Below are positions 21,420 through 30,605 of a stretch of DNA of 64,000 nucleotides, piece after piece. A program made the position numbers and the translations under genes. This DNA comes from a virus: positions 45,287-109,286 of IMG/VR virus record IMGVR_UViG_3300017730_000002. One strand, given 5' to 3'. The notes beneath the pieces are model-generated. The model was not told the origin of the DNA. It saw nothing but the letters and a program-made list of their open reading frames with translations, and did not search any database. The number at the start of each line of letters is the position of its first letter. Position 1 is the stretch's first letter.

Positions 21420-22642
21420 ATAGACAAGATTCACTGAGTAAAACATCAAAAGACTTGATGTTAAAGGAACCCTATTATGGTTTCTTTTTATTAATGTTAC
21501 ACAAGAGCTGGAGTGATCAACTTCCAACTGCAGGTGTATGTAAAAATGGCATCAACTTTCAATTGATGATCAATGAGAAGTTCTGGACTGATTTGCCAGA
21601 AGATCACAAACTAGGACTACTGAAACATGAGTTACTTCATATTGCATTTCAACATCTTACAACTTTTACTATGTTTAGTGATAAGAAGATGGCCAATATT
21701 GCAATGGATATGGAGATCAATCAGTATATAGATGGACACTGGTTACCTGAAGGTGGTATAGATATAAATGACTATGGTGATCTTAATCTAGATAAGAAAG
21801 CTGGTTCTAGATATTATTATGATAAGCTTAAGCAAGCTCAACAAGATAAGAAAGATACTGGATCCTGTGGAGATGATAACATGGACAAGTTGCTTGATGG
21901 TATGGAGCAATCTCAATGTAAAGTTACAATTGGAAAAGCTAGTGGTAGAGATGGAGATAAGGAAGTTAATATTCCTGATCATGAGTGGGAAGAGTTTGAA
22001 GACATGCCTGATGCAGAGAAGAAGCTTATTGAAAAGCAAGTTCAAAGAGTTATGTCTGAAGCTAAGGAACAGACTCTTAAGAAGAGAGGGTATGTACCAG
22101 GTGAGATATCAGGTCTTATTAAGCTTGATGAAGTTATACCACCTAAATTTAATTGGAAAGCATATATCAGAAGGTTTACTGGTATATCTACTAAAATCTT
22201 TACTAGAAAAGTTAGGAGAAAAGAGAACAAAAGATACTCTGATAATCCTGGCCTTAAGATAAAGATGAGACAAAACATGCTTGTTGGTATTGATACTTCA
22301 GCTTCTGTTTGTAACAGTGAATTAGAAGAATTTATTAATGAGATACATCACTTGTATAAAGCAGGTGTTAATGTTACAATTGTACAGTGTGACACTAAAA
22401 TTCAATCTATCAAAGATTATGATGGAAAATTTGAACTAGAGGTGTCAGGTAGAGGAGGTACTTATTTTGAACCTGTTCTAGAATTATTTAATGAAAGAAG
22501 AGAGTTTACAAGCTTAATCTATTTTACAGATGGAGAGGCTTGGACAGATATAAAACCCAGGAAGCCAGTTCTATGGGTATTATCAGAGAGATCTGAGTTT
22601 AATGATAGCTTACCAGGAAGACAAATTAGATTAGAAATTTAA
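21416..22642 (+). CDS. VWA-type metallopeptidase-like protein, 408 aa
   Basis: Two-part protein of the DUF2201 type. N-terminal zincin-like domain with H71-E-L-L-H75 (LKHELLHIAFQH) as zinc site. A charged linker follows (residues ~140-260), then a C-terminal von Willebrand factor A-like domain starting VGIDTSASV (a MIDAS-like DxSxS) with YFTDGEAW further on. Such proteins are partnered by MoxR-type AAA+ ATPases, and that gene follows 15 bases later. The pair probably remodels or matures a protein complex; the phage target is unknown. Confidence 0.85.
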   Translation: MNRQDSLSKTSKDLMLKEPYYGFFLLMLHKSWSDQLPTAGVCKNGINFQLMINEKFWTDLPEDHKLGLLKHELLHIAFQHLTTFTMFSDKKMANIAMDMEINQYIDGHWLPEGGIDINDYGDLNLDKKAGSRYYYDKLKQAQQDKKDTGSCGDDNMDKLLDGMEQSQCKVTIGKASGRDGDKEVNIPDHEWEEFEDMPDAEKKLIEKQVQRVMSEAKEQTLKKRGYVPGEISGLIKLDEVIPPKFNWKAYIRRFTGISTKIFTRKVRRKENKRYSDNPGLKIKMRQNMLVGIDTSASVCNSELEEFINEIHHLYKAGVNVTIVQCDTKIQSIKDYDGKFELEVSGRGGTYFEPVLELFNERREFTSLIYFTDGEAWTDIKPRKPVLWVLSERSEFNDSLPGRQIRLEI

Positions 22643-22657
22643 ATTAAAAAAAAAGAC

Positions 22658-23833
22658 ATGAGTAAAATCACACAGTTAAACGTTGATGAGTTAAAAGGCT
22701 TCTTAAAGCATATGGTTACTAATAACCAGTATATTCAAAATGAAGGTAAAGTACCTGTTGCAATAAATATTGAAGGTGATGCGGGCCTTGGTAAGACTTC
22801 CGCTATTGTCCAGCTTGGTAAAGAGATGGATATGGATGTTGTAAAGATTAATCTATCTCAGATAGAAGAACTAGGTGACCTTGTTGGTTTTCCTGTTAAA
22901 GAATTCAAAATTCAAAATAAAGAAGGCCAAAGCACTTGGATTATGGAAGCTCAGGTTGAAGCTGCTATGAAGAAGGGTTACAAGATTGTAGAAAAGCGCA
23001 TGGCTCATGCTGCACCTGAATGGATCCAAGGTAGAACTGAAGGTGGTTTCTTGGTTCTTGATGATTACACTCGTGCTGATCATAGATTTATGCAAGCAAC
23101 TATGGAAATCTTGGACAGACAAGAATATATTTCTTGGTCTCTTCCTAAGAACTGGCATGTTATCCTGACTACTAATCCAGACAATGGTGAGTATCAGGTA
23201 ACTTCTCTTGATGATGCTCAGAAAACTAGATTTATCTCTACAGAGGTAAAGTTTGATGCTAATGTATGGGCTCGTTGGGCAGAGAAGGTTAACATTGATG
23301 GTAGATGTATTAACTTTTTGTTGATGAATCCTGAGATTGTAACACAAAAGGTTAATCCTAGAAGTATTACTACCTTCTTTAACTCTATTAGCTCTATTCA
23401 AAAGTTTGAAGATGAGTTGCCGCTGATTAATATGATTGGTGATGGGTCAATTGGAGAAGAGCCGTCTGCATTGTTTGCTATGTTTATCAATAACAAGTTA
23501 GATAAGATTATCAGCCCTGAGCAGATTCTTACTAATGATGATTGGAACTATGTTAAAGGTTCTTTGACTAGTTGTATTGGTAAAGATGATGATTTCAGAG
23601 CAGACATCTCTAGTATTATTAGTACTAGAATTATCAACTTTGCATCAATAACAGCTGACAAAGGCTCAGTACCACAAAAGATGATTGATAGAATTATCTC
23701 TTTGGTTACTGACTGTGATTCATTTACTGATGACTTGAGATATTACATGGTTAAAGAGATCCTTAATGGTCACAAAGCCAAATTCTCAAAACTGATGTTG
23801 AATCAGAAGGTGGTGGCGATGACTGTAAAGTAA
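22658..23833 (+). CDS. MoxR-family AAA+ ATPase, 391 aa
   Basis: AAA+ chaperone-like ATPase. Walker A GDAGLGKT (residues 40-47), Walker B GGFLVLDDYTRAD, a sensor 1 segment WHVILTTNPDNGEY and a DDAQKTRFI arginine-finger region define the MoxR/GvpN style. It is coupled to the VWA metallopeptidase gene, the classic MoxR-VWA pairing in which the ATPase remodels or inserts metal cofactors into a target bound by the VWA protein. It ends the run before a terminator-like hairpin. Confidence 0.88.
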   Translation: MSKITQLNVDELKGFLKHMVTNNQYIQNEGKVPVAINIEGDAGLGKTSAIVQLGKEMDMDVVKINLSQIEELGDLVGFPVKEFKIQNKEGQSTWIMEAQVEAAMKKGYKIVEKRMAHAAPEWIQGRTEGGFLVLDDYTRADHRFMQATMEILDRQEYISWSLPKNWHVILTTNPDNGEYQVTSLDDAQKTRFISTEVKFDANVWARWAEKVNIDGRCINFLLMNPEIVTQKVNPRSITTFFNSISSIQKFEDELPLINMIGDGSIGEEPSALFAMFINNKLDKIISPEQILTNDDWNYVKGSLTSCIGKDDDFRADISSIISTRIINFASITADKGSVPQKMIDRIISLVTDCDSFTDDLRYYMVKEILNGHKAKFSKLMLNQKVVAMTVK

Positions 23834-23889
23834 TCACAGATAAAACAGTTTCCCGTTTTACTAAACATTAACCTAATTAATTCACAGAT

Positions 23890-23914
23890 AGAGGGGTGTA
23901 AAAGCCCCTCTTTT
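23890..23914 (+). terminator. Intrinsic terminator-like hairpin
   Basis: AGAGGGG (23890-23896) pairs with CCCCTCT (23905-23911) and runs into TTTT, then AAAAATAAATA before the next ATG. Same hairpin-plus-leader layout as at other gene starts. Confidence 0.7.
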
Positions 23915-23925
23915 AAAAATAAATA

Positions 23926-25317
23926 ATGAGTACAATAAAAAAAATACCATTCGTAAGTTTAGTTGCAGATATTGGAAAAGATGAATATGGCAAAATAGTC
24001 ATACAAGATGTACGTACTGAAGAAACAGATGTATTAAATATAATTGAAGGTGCAAAGTATAATAAGTCAACTCATGGTTTGACATTTAATACTAGTAAGT
24101 GGACACCAAAAATGAAAGATAAGATTTACTTTATGAAAGGATGTACTGTCCCAAGAATAAAGCTTAAGGATCTATCTGTAAAATATAAGATAAGAACTAC
24201 TACTGACTTAAGTACAGCAACCGTTGTTGTTGGTAGTGATAGAGCTGGAGATAAACTGTTTAGCAGCACATGGATGCATTTGGTTCACCCAAAAGTATTT
24301 ATGGCTAGTATGGATGCTTTGAAAGAAGTAGCTGAGGATTTTGATGATTATTATGTAAACCAAGTAAATGATATACTTGAAGGTTTTGATCTAGATACTT
24401 TAGAATATGTGTGTGTTGATTGGCATACTAAAAATCTATGTAACCCTAGAAATAATTCTAATGGAGCTTTAACTACAGCGATTCTTAGAAACTTAGGTTT
24501 AAATCTAGAGCAGTATATACAGTCTGAGTGGTCAAACGTATCAAGGAACAGTGAATATCTATGGACTATAAGTGATGATAATCTAGAGATTTGGGAAGAA
24601 GTTAAAACTAAAGATGTCATTGAGCAAAATGCATTGCTTGAAGTTGTTAATGGTGATGATGCTGTCTTAATTGATTTAGATACTTATCAAAACTTAAGAA
24701 ACATGTTTAAGAGTTCTGATAGTGACAATCATGTGATGGCCATGGAGATTATGGCTAATGCTAATTATCTAGAAAGTCTTCTCTATCTTGAGATGTTATT
24801 CTTTCACCATGGTCATGAAATTGATAGTTCAAGAACTAAAAACCATGTTAACTTTAAGTCATTGAAGAACTATCTTGGTAGAGGTAATAGCAGTAGTCGT
24901 CACATTGATGGCGTTATTGCAAACCTAATGTCTTTTGGTAAACTTGATGAAGCAGCTCTTGCATTTATTATGGAAGATCAAAAAGAATACTTTAGCAAAA
25001 ATGGTTATTCTAGTTATATACAACCAACTGCTTATGGTATGAATCCAGAGTTTCAACCACAGTTAAATTACCAGTGGGTCCATAAAACTGAAGGTTTTGT
25101 AGATAAAACTACAGTAGCCGCAGTTGAAGAAGAAGAGGTTGTTGAAGATACTGTAGATGAAGTTACTGTTTCTGAACCTGTCACGGCAAAAAGGGGGTCT
25201 CTGACGGATCCTAAAATTAAAGAGGTAGAAGTAGAAACAGAAGAAGAAGCTACAGAAGAAGTATTAATAGCAGAAAAAGAAGAAGTAAAGAATGAAGAAA
25301 AGTTTGATTGGTTCTGA
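23926..25317 (+). CDS. Large hypothetical replication-module protein, 463 aa
   Basis: Not recognised. A folded N-terminal region of ~380 residues includes a copy of the S-x-D-x-D-N motif (FKSSDSDNHVMAM at about residues 258-270) shared with two other products. The last ~70 residues are very acidic and probably disordered, ending EEKFDWF, an acidic-aromatic tip of the kind used to dock on partner proteins. It overlaps the nuclease gene by 26 bases, which suggests joint action in DNA processing. Confidence 0.65.
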   Translation: MSTIKKIPFVSLVADIGKDEYGKIVIQDVRTEETDVLNIIEGAKYNKSTHGLTFNTSKWTPKMKDKIYFMKGCTVPRIKLKDLSVKYKIRTTTDLSTATVVVGSDRAGDKLFSSTWMHLVHPKVFMASMDALKEVAEDFDDYYVNQVNDILEGFDLDTLEYVCVDWHTKNLCNPRNNSNGALTTAILRNLGLNLEQYIQSEWSNVSRNSEYLWTISDDNLEIWEEVKTKDVIEQNALLEVVNGDDAVLIDLDTYQNLRNMFKSSDSDNHVMAMEIMANANYLESLLYLEMLFFHHGHEIDSSRTKNHVNFKSLKNYLGRGNSSSRHIDGVIANLMSFGKLDEAALAFIMEDQKEYFSKNGYSSYIQPTAYGMNPEFQPQLNYQWVHKTEGFVDKTTVAAVEEEEVVEDTVDEVTVSEPVTAKRGSLTDPKIKEVEVETEEEATEEVLIAEKEEVKNEEKFDWF

Positions 25318-26305
25318 TGAACTAAATGCGTTTTATAATGAGAAGTTTTACTTTAGTTATAGCAGCATAAACAAGCTATTGTTTTCACCAAGTATGTTTT
25401 TTAAAGATTACGTGCTTAAACAAAAGGAAGAAAGTGTTGACCCTCACCTTGTAAAGGGGAAGGTCATACACTGCCTTCTTTTAAATCCTGAAGACTTTGA
25501 TAGTGAGTTTATAACTGTACCAGGTAAGCTTCCAAGCGGTAATAACAGGTTGATAGTTGATGAAATTTTCAAATTATATTTGGAAGGCTCAGATAATTCA
25601 TTAACTTTGGACAAATATGAGACTGCAATAGTAGATCTCTTAGAGAAAATAAACTTGCATCAAAAGCTTAAGACTGATGAAGCAAGAGTCAAGAAAATCT
25701 TAACAGCTGATAATATTAGCTATTTTGAATTTCTGAAATCAAGTCAAGGTAAAACCTTGGTAGACACAGATACACTCAACTATTGTAAAGAGTGTGTAGA
25801 ATCTATAAAAGAGAATGAGTCTATAACTGCACTACTGCAACTTGATGAATCTGATTTAGAAGTATATAATGAAGTTCCTGTACAGACTGACCAACTTATA
25901 AATGGTAAGTTTCAATTTGGATTTAAAGGTATACTTGATAATGTAGTGATTGATAAAGAAAAGAAAATCTTATTTATTAATGATTTGAAAACTACAGGTA
26001 AGCCGCTAATTGACTTTCCTGAATCTGTGGAGTACTATAGATATTGGTTGCAGGCAGCCGTTTACTATAGTCTTGCGTATTACAGATATATTGCTGATAA
26101 AGATGATCATCAAGAGTGGAGTATACAATTTACATTTGTTGTAGTAGATAAATATAATCAGGTATATCCATTTCAGGTTACTCCTAAAACAATGAAAGAA
26201 TGGATGGAGAGATTAAATAAAGTTCTCTTACAAGTAGTTTACCATTATGAGAAGAAGGATTATACTTTACCATATGAATTAGCAGTAGAAAACTTAAAAC
26301 TTTAA
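25292..26305 (+). CDS. RecE-type PD-(D/E)XK exonuclease, 337 aa
   Basis: Resembles phage and prophage exonucleases of the RecE/exonuclease VIII group that resect double-stranded DNA for single-strand annealing. Seen: YSSINKLLFSPSMFFKDY, then GKVIHCLLL, then GFKGILDNVV and NDLKTTG with D231 and K233 as the D-x-K catalytic pair, followed by YWLQAAVYYSLAYY, the conserved Q/Y helix. With the Sak4-like ATPase and SSB-like protein it would form a complete phage recombination set. Confidence 0.82.
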   Translation: MKKSLIGSDELNAFYNEKFYFSYSSINKLLFSPSMFFKDYVLKQKEESVDPHLVKGKVIHCLLLNPEDFDSEFITVPGKLPSGNNRLIVDEIFKLYLEGSDNSLTLDKYETAIVDLLEKINLHQKLKTDEARVKKILTADNISYFEFLKSSQGKTLVDTDTLNYCKECVESIKENESITALLQLDESDLEVYNEVPVQTDQLINGKFQFGFKGILDNVVIDKEKKILFINDLKTTGKPLIDFPESVEYYRYWLQAAVYYSLAYYRYIADKDDHQEWSIQFTFVVVDKYNQVYPFQVTPKTMKEWMERLNKVLLQVVYHYEKKDYTLPYELAVENLKL

Positions 26306-26311
26306 AAATAT

Positions 26312-26869
26312 ATGGCAGTAAAATCAATTTATAGTAAATACTTTCAAAAATCCAAGGTGTTTTTATATCCGCTCCTTGGAATTAAAAGAGGCGTTAAAGT
26401 AATTCCAAGTGAGACTTATCTTACTTGGGATCCTTATTATATAGCCGAGGATATGAAATTGTTATGTTTATACCACCCAGATGGATCTCATGATTATTTA
26501 GAATATGAAAAGAATGTTTTACTAAAACATACTAGATTAATTGATATAAAAGATATTGATAAAACCAATAAGCTTTTTATATTTGATTTTTCTGATATAA
26601 AAAATGATTGGGATAATTTTATAAAAGGTAAATACAGTCAGATAGATAAAGAAACTAAGTCAAAGATACTTGGTTTCTTTGATAAGGGTAGTGCAAATCA
26701 TGTATACATGAAAAGCTATTTGAACCCAAATCAATATTTTGATGATTATGCAGAATGTCTTGGTGTTGAAGTTGAGTTATTGAAAAAAGTAGGTGAGCTT
26801 TGTGCGAAACCTGACATTAATAAAGAAACTATATTAATAAATCAAGCAGAAAAAGAAATAATTAATTAA
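26312..26869 (+). CDS. Hypothetical protein, 185 aa
   Basis: Not recognised. Mixed alpha/beta, lysine-rich, with no signal or metal motif. It lies between the RecE-like nuclease and the DNA polymerase genes, so a replication or recombination accessory role is likely from context only. Starts after a TTTAAAAATAT leader. Confidence 0.6.
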   Translation: MAVKSIYSKYFQKSKVFLYPLLGIKRGVKVIPSETYLTWDPYYIAEDMKLLCLYHPDGSHDYLEYEKNVLLKHTRLIDIKDIDKTNKLFIFDFSDIKNDWDNFIKGKYSQIDKETKSKILGFFDKGSANHVYMKSYLNPNQYFDDYAECLGVEVELLKKVGELCAKPDINKETILINQAEKEIIN

Positions 26870-26887
26870 TTTTACTAAAAAACTAAC

Positions 26888-27271
26888 ATGAGTGAAAAAA
26901 CAATGATGCTGGTTGAATCAACCTGGCAAGACACAACAACTTTTAAGATGATTCCAATCAGTAATGACTGCCCATATGTGGAGTGTATATTTGATCCATC
27001 ATCTAAAGTATTTGTAATTATTAGTAAGGTAACTAAAACATCCTTGCATATGTTACCTAAGCTTGATGAATATGGTAAAGCCATCAGTGGAAATCGTGGA
27101 GCAAAGCAAGAGAGAAGATCAATTGATACTTTTCAAGAGTATTATATTGAAGATCTAAAAGCTATTGCAGAAATCACAAACCATTTTGCAATTAACGCTA
27201 AGAAGTTTGATACTGATAAATTTACTAAAGAAGTAGCAAGCAAACCTTCAGTGGCTGCAGTAGCAGAGTAA
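26888..27271 (+). CDS. Hypothetical protein next to DNA polymerase, 127 aa
   Basis: Not recognised. Beta-rich first ~60 residues (FKMIPISNDCPYVECIFD) and a helical second half with a disordered alanine-rich tail. Its stop overlaps the polymerase start by one base (TAATG). Such tight coupling suggests a polymerase accessory or stoichiometric partner. Confidence 0.6.
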   Translation: MSEKTMMLVESTWQDTTTFKMIPISNDCPYVECIFDPSSKVFVIISKVTKTSLHMLPKLDEYGKAISGNRGAKQERRSIDTFQEYYIEDLKAIAEITNHFAINAKKFDTDKFTKEVASKPSVAAVAE

Positions 27272-29178
27272 TGACTAGGACTCATTGGGTAATGGACTAT
27301 GAAACTTTGCTAAATTGTTTCATAGCCGTATTTGAGGACATCAAGTCTGAAGACCGCGAGATATTTGTTATTCATAAAGAAAGAAATGACTGTCTAGAAT
27401 TTATTACATTTCTAGAGAGGAATATTTTGCTTGAAGAATGGCATGTATCTTTTAATGGTATAGGATTTGATGCTCAAGTAACAGAACACATATTGGCAAA
27501 CAAAGAGCAGTTACTGGAGATGTCTGGTGAAGAAGTTGCTCTGTTCATATATGCAAAGGCCCAAGATACTATTCAAAGACAAAGTGAAGGAGAGTGGGCA
27601 GTCTTTGCTCCGTGGACTCTGCAAATTAAACAAGTTGATGTATTTAAACTCAACCATTGGGATAATGCAGCTAAGAGAACTAGTTTAAAGTGGGCTCAGT
27701 TTAGTATGGATTGGCAGAACATACAAGATATGCCAATACATCACAGTACTGAAATTAAAACCCTAAAGCAGATAGATGACATAATAGAATATTGTATTAA
27801 TGACGTAGCTTCTACTAAAGCAATTATGTATCGCAGCAAGAAAGAAATTGCTTTGAGACAACAGCTTACTAAAGAATACAATATAGATCTATTCAGTGCA
27901 TCTGAACCAAGAATTGCAAAAGAACTATTTGCAATGTTCCTAAGCAAAAAGACAAGAATAAAAAAGTATGATTTAAAAAAGATGAGGACCCATAGGTCTA
28001 AGCTTATAGTTAATGATCTTTTGTTGCCTTATATTAAGTTTGAGACAGCAACATTTCAAAGACTGGTAAATAAGTTTAGGGATCTGGAACTTAATCCGTA
28101 TGATTTAAAAGGTAGTTTTAAATACAGTGTCAGATATAAAGGAATAACTACACACTTTGGCCTTGGTGGTGTACACGGTGCACGTAAAGACATATACACA
28201 TCTAATGATGAGTTTGTCATAATGTCAAGTGATGTTACAAGTTTCTATCCTAATCTAGCCATTAGAAATAAATGGTCACCATTACACCTTCCTAAAGAGG
28301 AGTTTTGTGATCAGTATGAATGGTTCTTTGATGAAAGAAAGAAGATACCTAAATCTGACCCTAGAAACTATGTTTATAAGATTGTACTAAACAGTACCTA
28401 TGGTCTTAGTAATGATGAGAACAGCTTCCTATATGATCCTGAGCTTACCATGCGTATAACTCTTAATGGCCAGTTGAGCCTTATGATGTTGTATGAGATG
28501 ATATGTGAAAGGATTCCTAATGCAGTTCCGCTAATGCAAAATACAGATGGCCTTGAGACAAGGATCCCAAGAAAGTACGTAGATGAGTATATGCAGATTT
28601 GTAAAGAGTGGGAAGATATCACTAACCTGCAGCTAGAGCATGATACCTATCAAAAGGTTATACTAGCAGATGTAAATAACTATATAGCAGTTACAGAAGG
28701 AGAAGACTTTAAGACTAAGTGTAAAGGTAGATTCGTATTTGAAGATTTGCCGCTACACAAGAATAAAAGTTTTCTGTGTGTAAGAAAAGCTATGTATGAT
28801 TATTTCATCTATGATAAAGACCCTGAGCAAACAATCAAAGAGAATAAAAACATCTTTGATTTCTGTGGTGGTGTTAAAGCTAAAGGTGAATGGAAGTTCT
28901 TTGAAGAACATATTGTTAATGGAGAACATAAGAGGGATCCGTTACAGAAAACTGTTAGATACTACATAAGCAATGGAGGTTCCAAGACTGTCAAAGTGCA
29001 CAGTATAGATGGAAGAGTTGCGCAAGTAGAAGCAGGTAAATGGTTGCAAACTATGTTTATTGATTACATAGAAAAGCCATTTGAAGAATATGATATCAAT
29101 TATGATTTCTATATTAAAAAGGCCAAGAAAGAAATAGAAGCTCTTGAGCCAAAAACTAATCAATTACAATTATTTTAA
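27271..29178 (+). CDS. polB: Family B DNA polymerase with 3'-5' exonuclease, 635 aa
   Basis: Replicative DNA polymerase. Exonuclease motifs: D9-Y-E (exo I), SFNGIGFDAQ (exo II) and YCINDVAST (exo III). Polymerase motifs: A as SSDVTSFYPNL with D321, B as KIVLNSTYG (K370-G378), and C as QNTDG with D426, where the usual DTD is NTD. It is short for family B, fitting the compact phage type. It is preceded by a coupled small gene and followed by a DUF932-like gene. Family call firm; motif C variant retained in frame and deserves attention. Confidence 0.92.
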   Translation: MTRTHWVMDYETLLNCFIAVFEDIKSEDREIFVIHKERNDCLEFITFLERNILLEEWHVSFNGIGFDAQVTEHILANKEQLLEMSGEEVALFIYAKAQDTIQRQSEGEWAVFAPWTLQIKQVDVFKLNHWDNAAKRTSLKWAQFSMDWQNIQDMPIHHSTEIKTLKQIDDIIEYCINDVASTKAIMYRSKKEIALRQQLTKEYNIDLFSASEPRIAKELFAMFLSKKTRIKKYDLKKMRTHRSKLIVNDLLLPYIKFETATFQRLVNKFRDLELNPYDLKGSFKYSVRYKGITTHFGLGGVHGARKDIYTSNDEFVIMSSDVTSFYPNLAIRNKWSPLHLPKEEFCDQYEWFFDERKKIPKSDPRNYVYKIVLNSTYGLSNDENSFLYDPELTMRITLNGQLSLMMLYEMICERIPNAVPLMQNTDGLETRIPRKYVDEYMQICKEWEDITNLQLEHDTYQKVILADVNNYIAVTEGEDFKTKCKGRFVFEDLPLHKNKSFLCVRKAMYDYFIYDKDPEQTIKENKNIFDFCGGVKAKGEWKFFEEHIVNGEHKRDPLQKTVRYYISNGGSKTVKVHSIDGRVAQVEAGKWLQTMFIDYIEKPFEEYDINYDFYIKKAKKEIEALEPKTNQLQLF

Positions 29179-29179
29179 T

Positions 29180-30550
29180 ATGCCAAGAAAAATAAAAAGC
29201 TACGGAAGACAAGATCTAATAGACATTGCTCTTCCAAATCATGCTGATTCGTATACTGTAATAAGTCATGAGTCCGTAATGGACTTATCAACTAAAGCAT
29301 TGGAAGATGCTGGATTTAGTATAACTGCTGAAAACTATAGAGCCACACATGATGGTAACATAGCTTCAGCTATATATACTTTGAACTTTGGAGATGATCC
29401 AGAGTTGTCAATGATGTTTGCGTGGTCAAACAGTTATAATAAACAAATGAGGTTTAAATGTGGAATTGGTGCAATCCATAATACAAACTCTACAAGTTTA
29501 GTTTGTGGAGATATGGGGTCCTGGGCAAGAAAGCACACAGGTTCTGCAGATACAGAAACCAAGGAAACAATAGAGCAGCAAGTAAAGTTAGCTAAAGTGT
29601 ATTATGAGCAGCTATGTTCTGATAAAGAGTCTATGAAAAAGATCAATCTAGATGTTAGAAAGCAATCACAGATACTAGGTATGCTATTTGCTGAACATGA
29701 TATCTTGACTACTGAGCAAGCTAGTATGATTAAGCAACAGATGAGTAGGCCGACTTATAAGTGTACTGAACCAGGTACATTATGGGAATTCTACAACTTT
29801 GTTACCATTGCTCTACAGCAATCACATCCAAAGACTTGGATGGAGGATCAAAGAGTTCTACATTGGTTTATCAGTGATACATTTAAGTTTGATAAAGTAA
29901 ATGTAGCACCTGCGGCCACCAGTGACGAGGAGGAAACATCTGAAGAAAATGAGGTTAATGAAGCTACAGTAGATAATAAAGCCACTGTAGATACAATACC
30001 TGAGAATTCAACAGAAGAGACCAAGGACCCCGCTCAGGTAGATCTAGTAGATTCTATTGCTGAGATTGAAGCTGAACAACAAGAAGCTTGGGATCAGCAA
30101 ACTAGAATTGAAGAAGGTCTTGACCATAAAGGTGGAGGAGATGATGATGATGATGGGCACATAGATGATAGTCCTGAAATTACAGGAATACCTGATGGTG
30201 ACAAGTTATCTGATACTGATGATGAGTTTGATGCTGATGCAGAAATGCAAGAGATGAAAACTGAAGAGATCATTAAAGAAAAGATAGCTGAAGATGAAGC
30301 TGCAGTATCTGAAGTATGTGATGACAATCCTATACCAGAAGTTACTGATGCAGAAGCTGCAGAATTAATCAAAGGCCAAGAAGCTGTTGATCAGCAGATG
30401 GCACAAGAAGCAGCAGCTGATAATTCAGTATCTGATGAGAACGTTGACATTGTTATGAAAGGTGAACCTGACTTTAATTTAGATTTTGCACCAGTTGCAG
30501 AAGATGATGATGATGTTGAAGCGGGAGATGTTGATTTTGATTTCGCATAA
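29180..30550 (+). CDS. DUF932-like protein with acidic tail, 456 aa
   Basis: The first ~230 residues follow the layout of the DUF932 phage/plasmid family (YTVISHESVMDLSTKAL, later SNSYNKQMRFKCG and TSLVCGDMGSW). The biochemical role of that family is not settled. The last ~200 residues are extremely acidic, rich in D/E/A, and surely disordered, perhaps a DNA mimic or histone-like decoy. The start at 29180 follows ATTTTAAT and the polymerase stop by one base; an upstream in-frame TTG at 29144 is unlikely. Confidence 0.68.
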   Translation: MPRKIKSYGRQDLIDIALPNHADSYTVISHESVMDLSTKALEDAGFSITAENYRATHDGNIASAIYTLNFGDDPELSMMFAWSNSYNKQMRFKCGIGAIHNTNSTSLVCGDMGSWARKHTGSADTETKETIEQQVKLAKVYYEQLCSDKESMKKINLDVRKQSQILGMLFAEHDILTTEQASMIKQQMSRPTYKCTEPGTLWEFYNFVTIALQQSHPKTWMEDQRVLHWFISDTFKFDKVNVAPAATSDEEETSEENEVNEATVDNKATVDTIPENSTEETKDPAQVDLVDSIAEIEAEQQEAWDQQTRIEEGLDHKGGGDDDDDGHIDDSPEITGIPDGDKLSDTDDEFDADAEMQEMKTEEIIKEKIAEDEAAVSEVCDDNPIPEVTDAEAAELIKGQEAVDQQMAQEAAADNSVSDENVDIVMKGEPDFNLDFAPVAEDDDDVEAGDVDFDFA

Positions 30551-30570
30551 AACTAATATGAATAACTACA

Positions 30571-30604
30571 AGGGAGATGGCTTAGGCTGTCTCCCTTTTT
30601 TTTT
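30571..30604 (+). terminator. Strong intrinsic terminator ending the plus-strand module
   Basis: AGGGAGA/TCTCCCT closes a stem whose inner part GGC/GCT also pairs, followed by nine or more T residues. It separates the converging plus and minus modules. The opposite strand lacks a T tract after the stem, so it acts mainly on plus-strand transcripts. Confidence 0.85.
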
Positions 30605-30605
30605 A

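Noticed and set aside
21819-22262. A 147-codon plus-strand frame inside the VWA metallopeptidase gene
   Set aside because: It is an alternative-frame shadow of the metallopeptidase, whose motifs are clear in the main frame.
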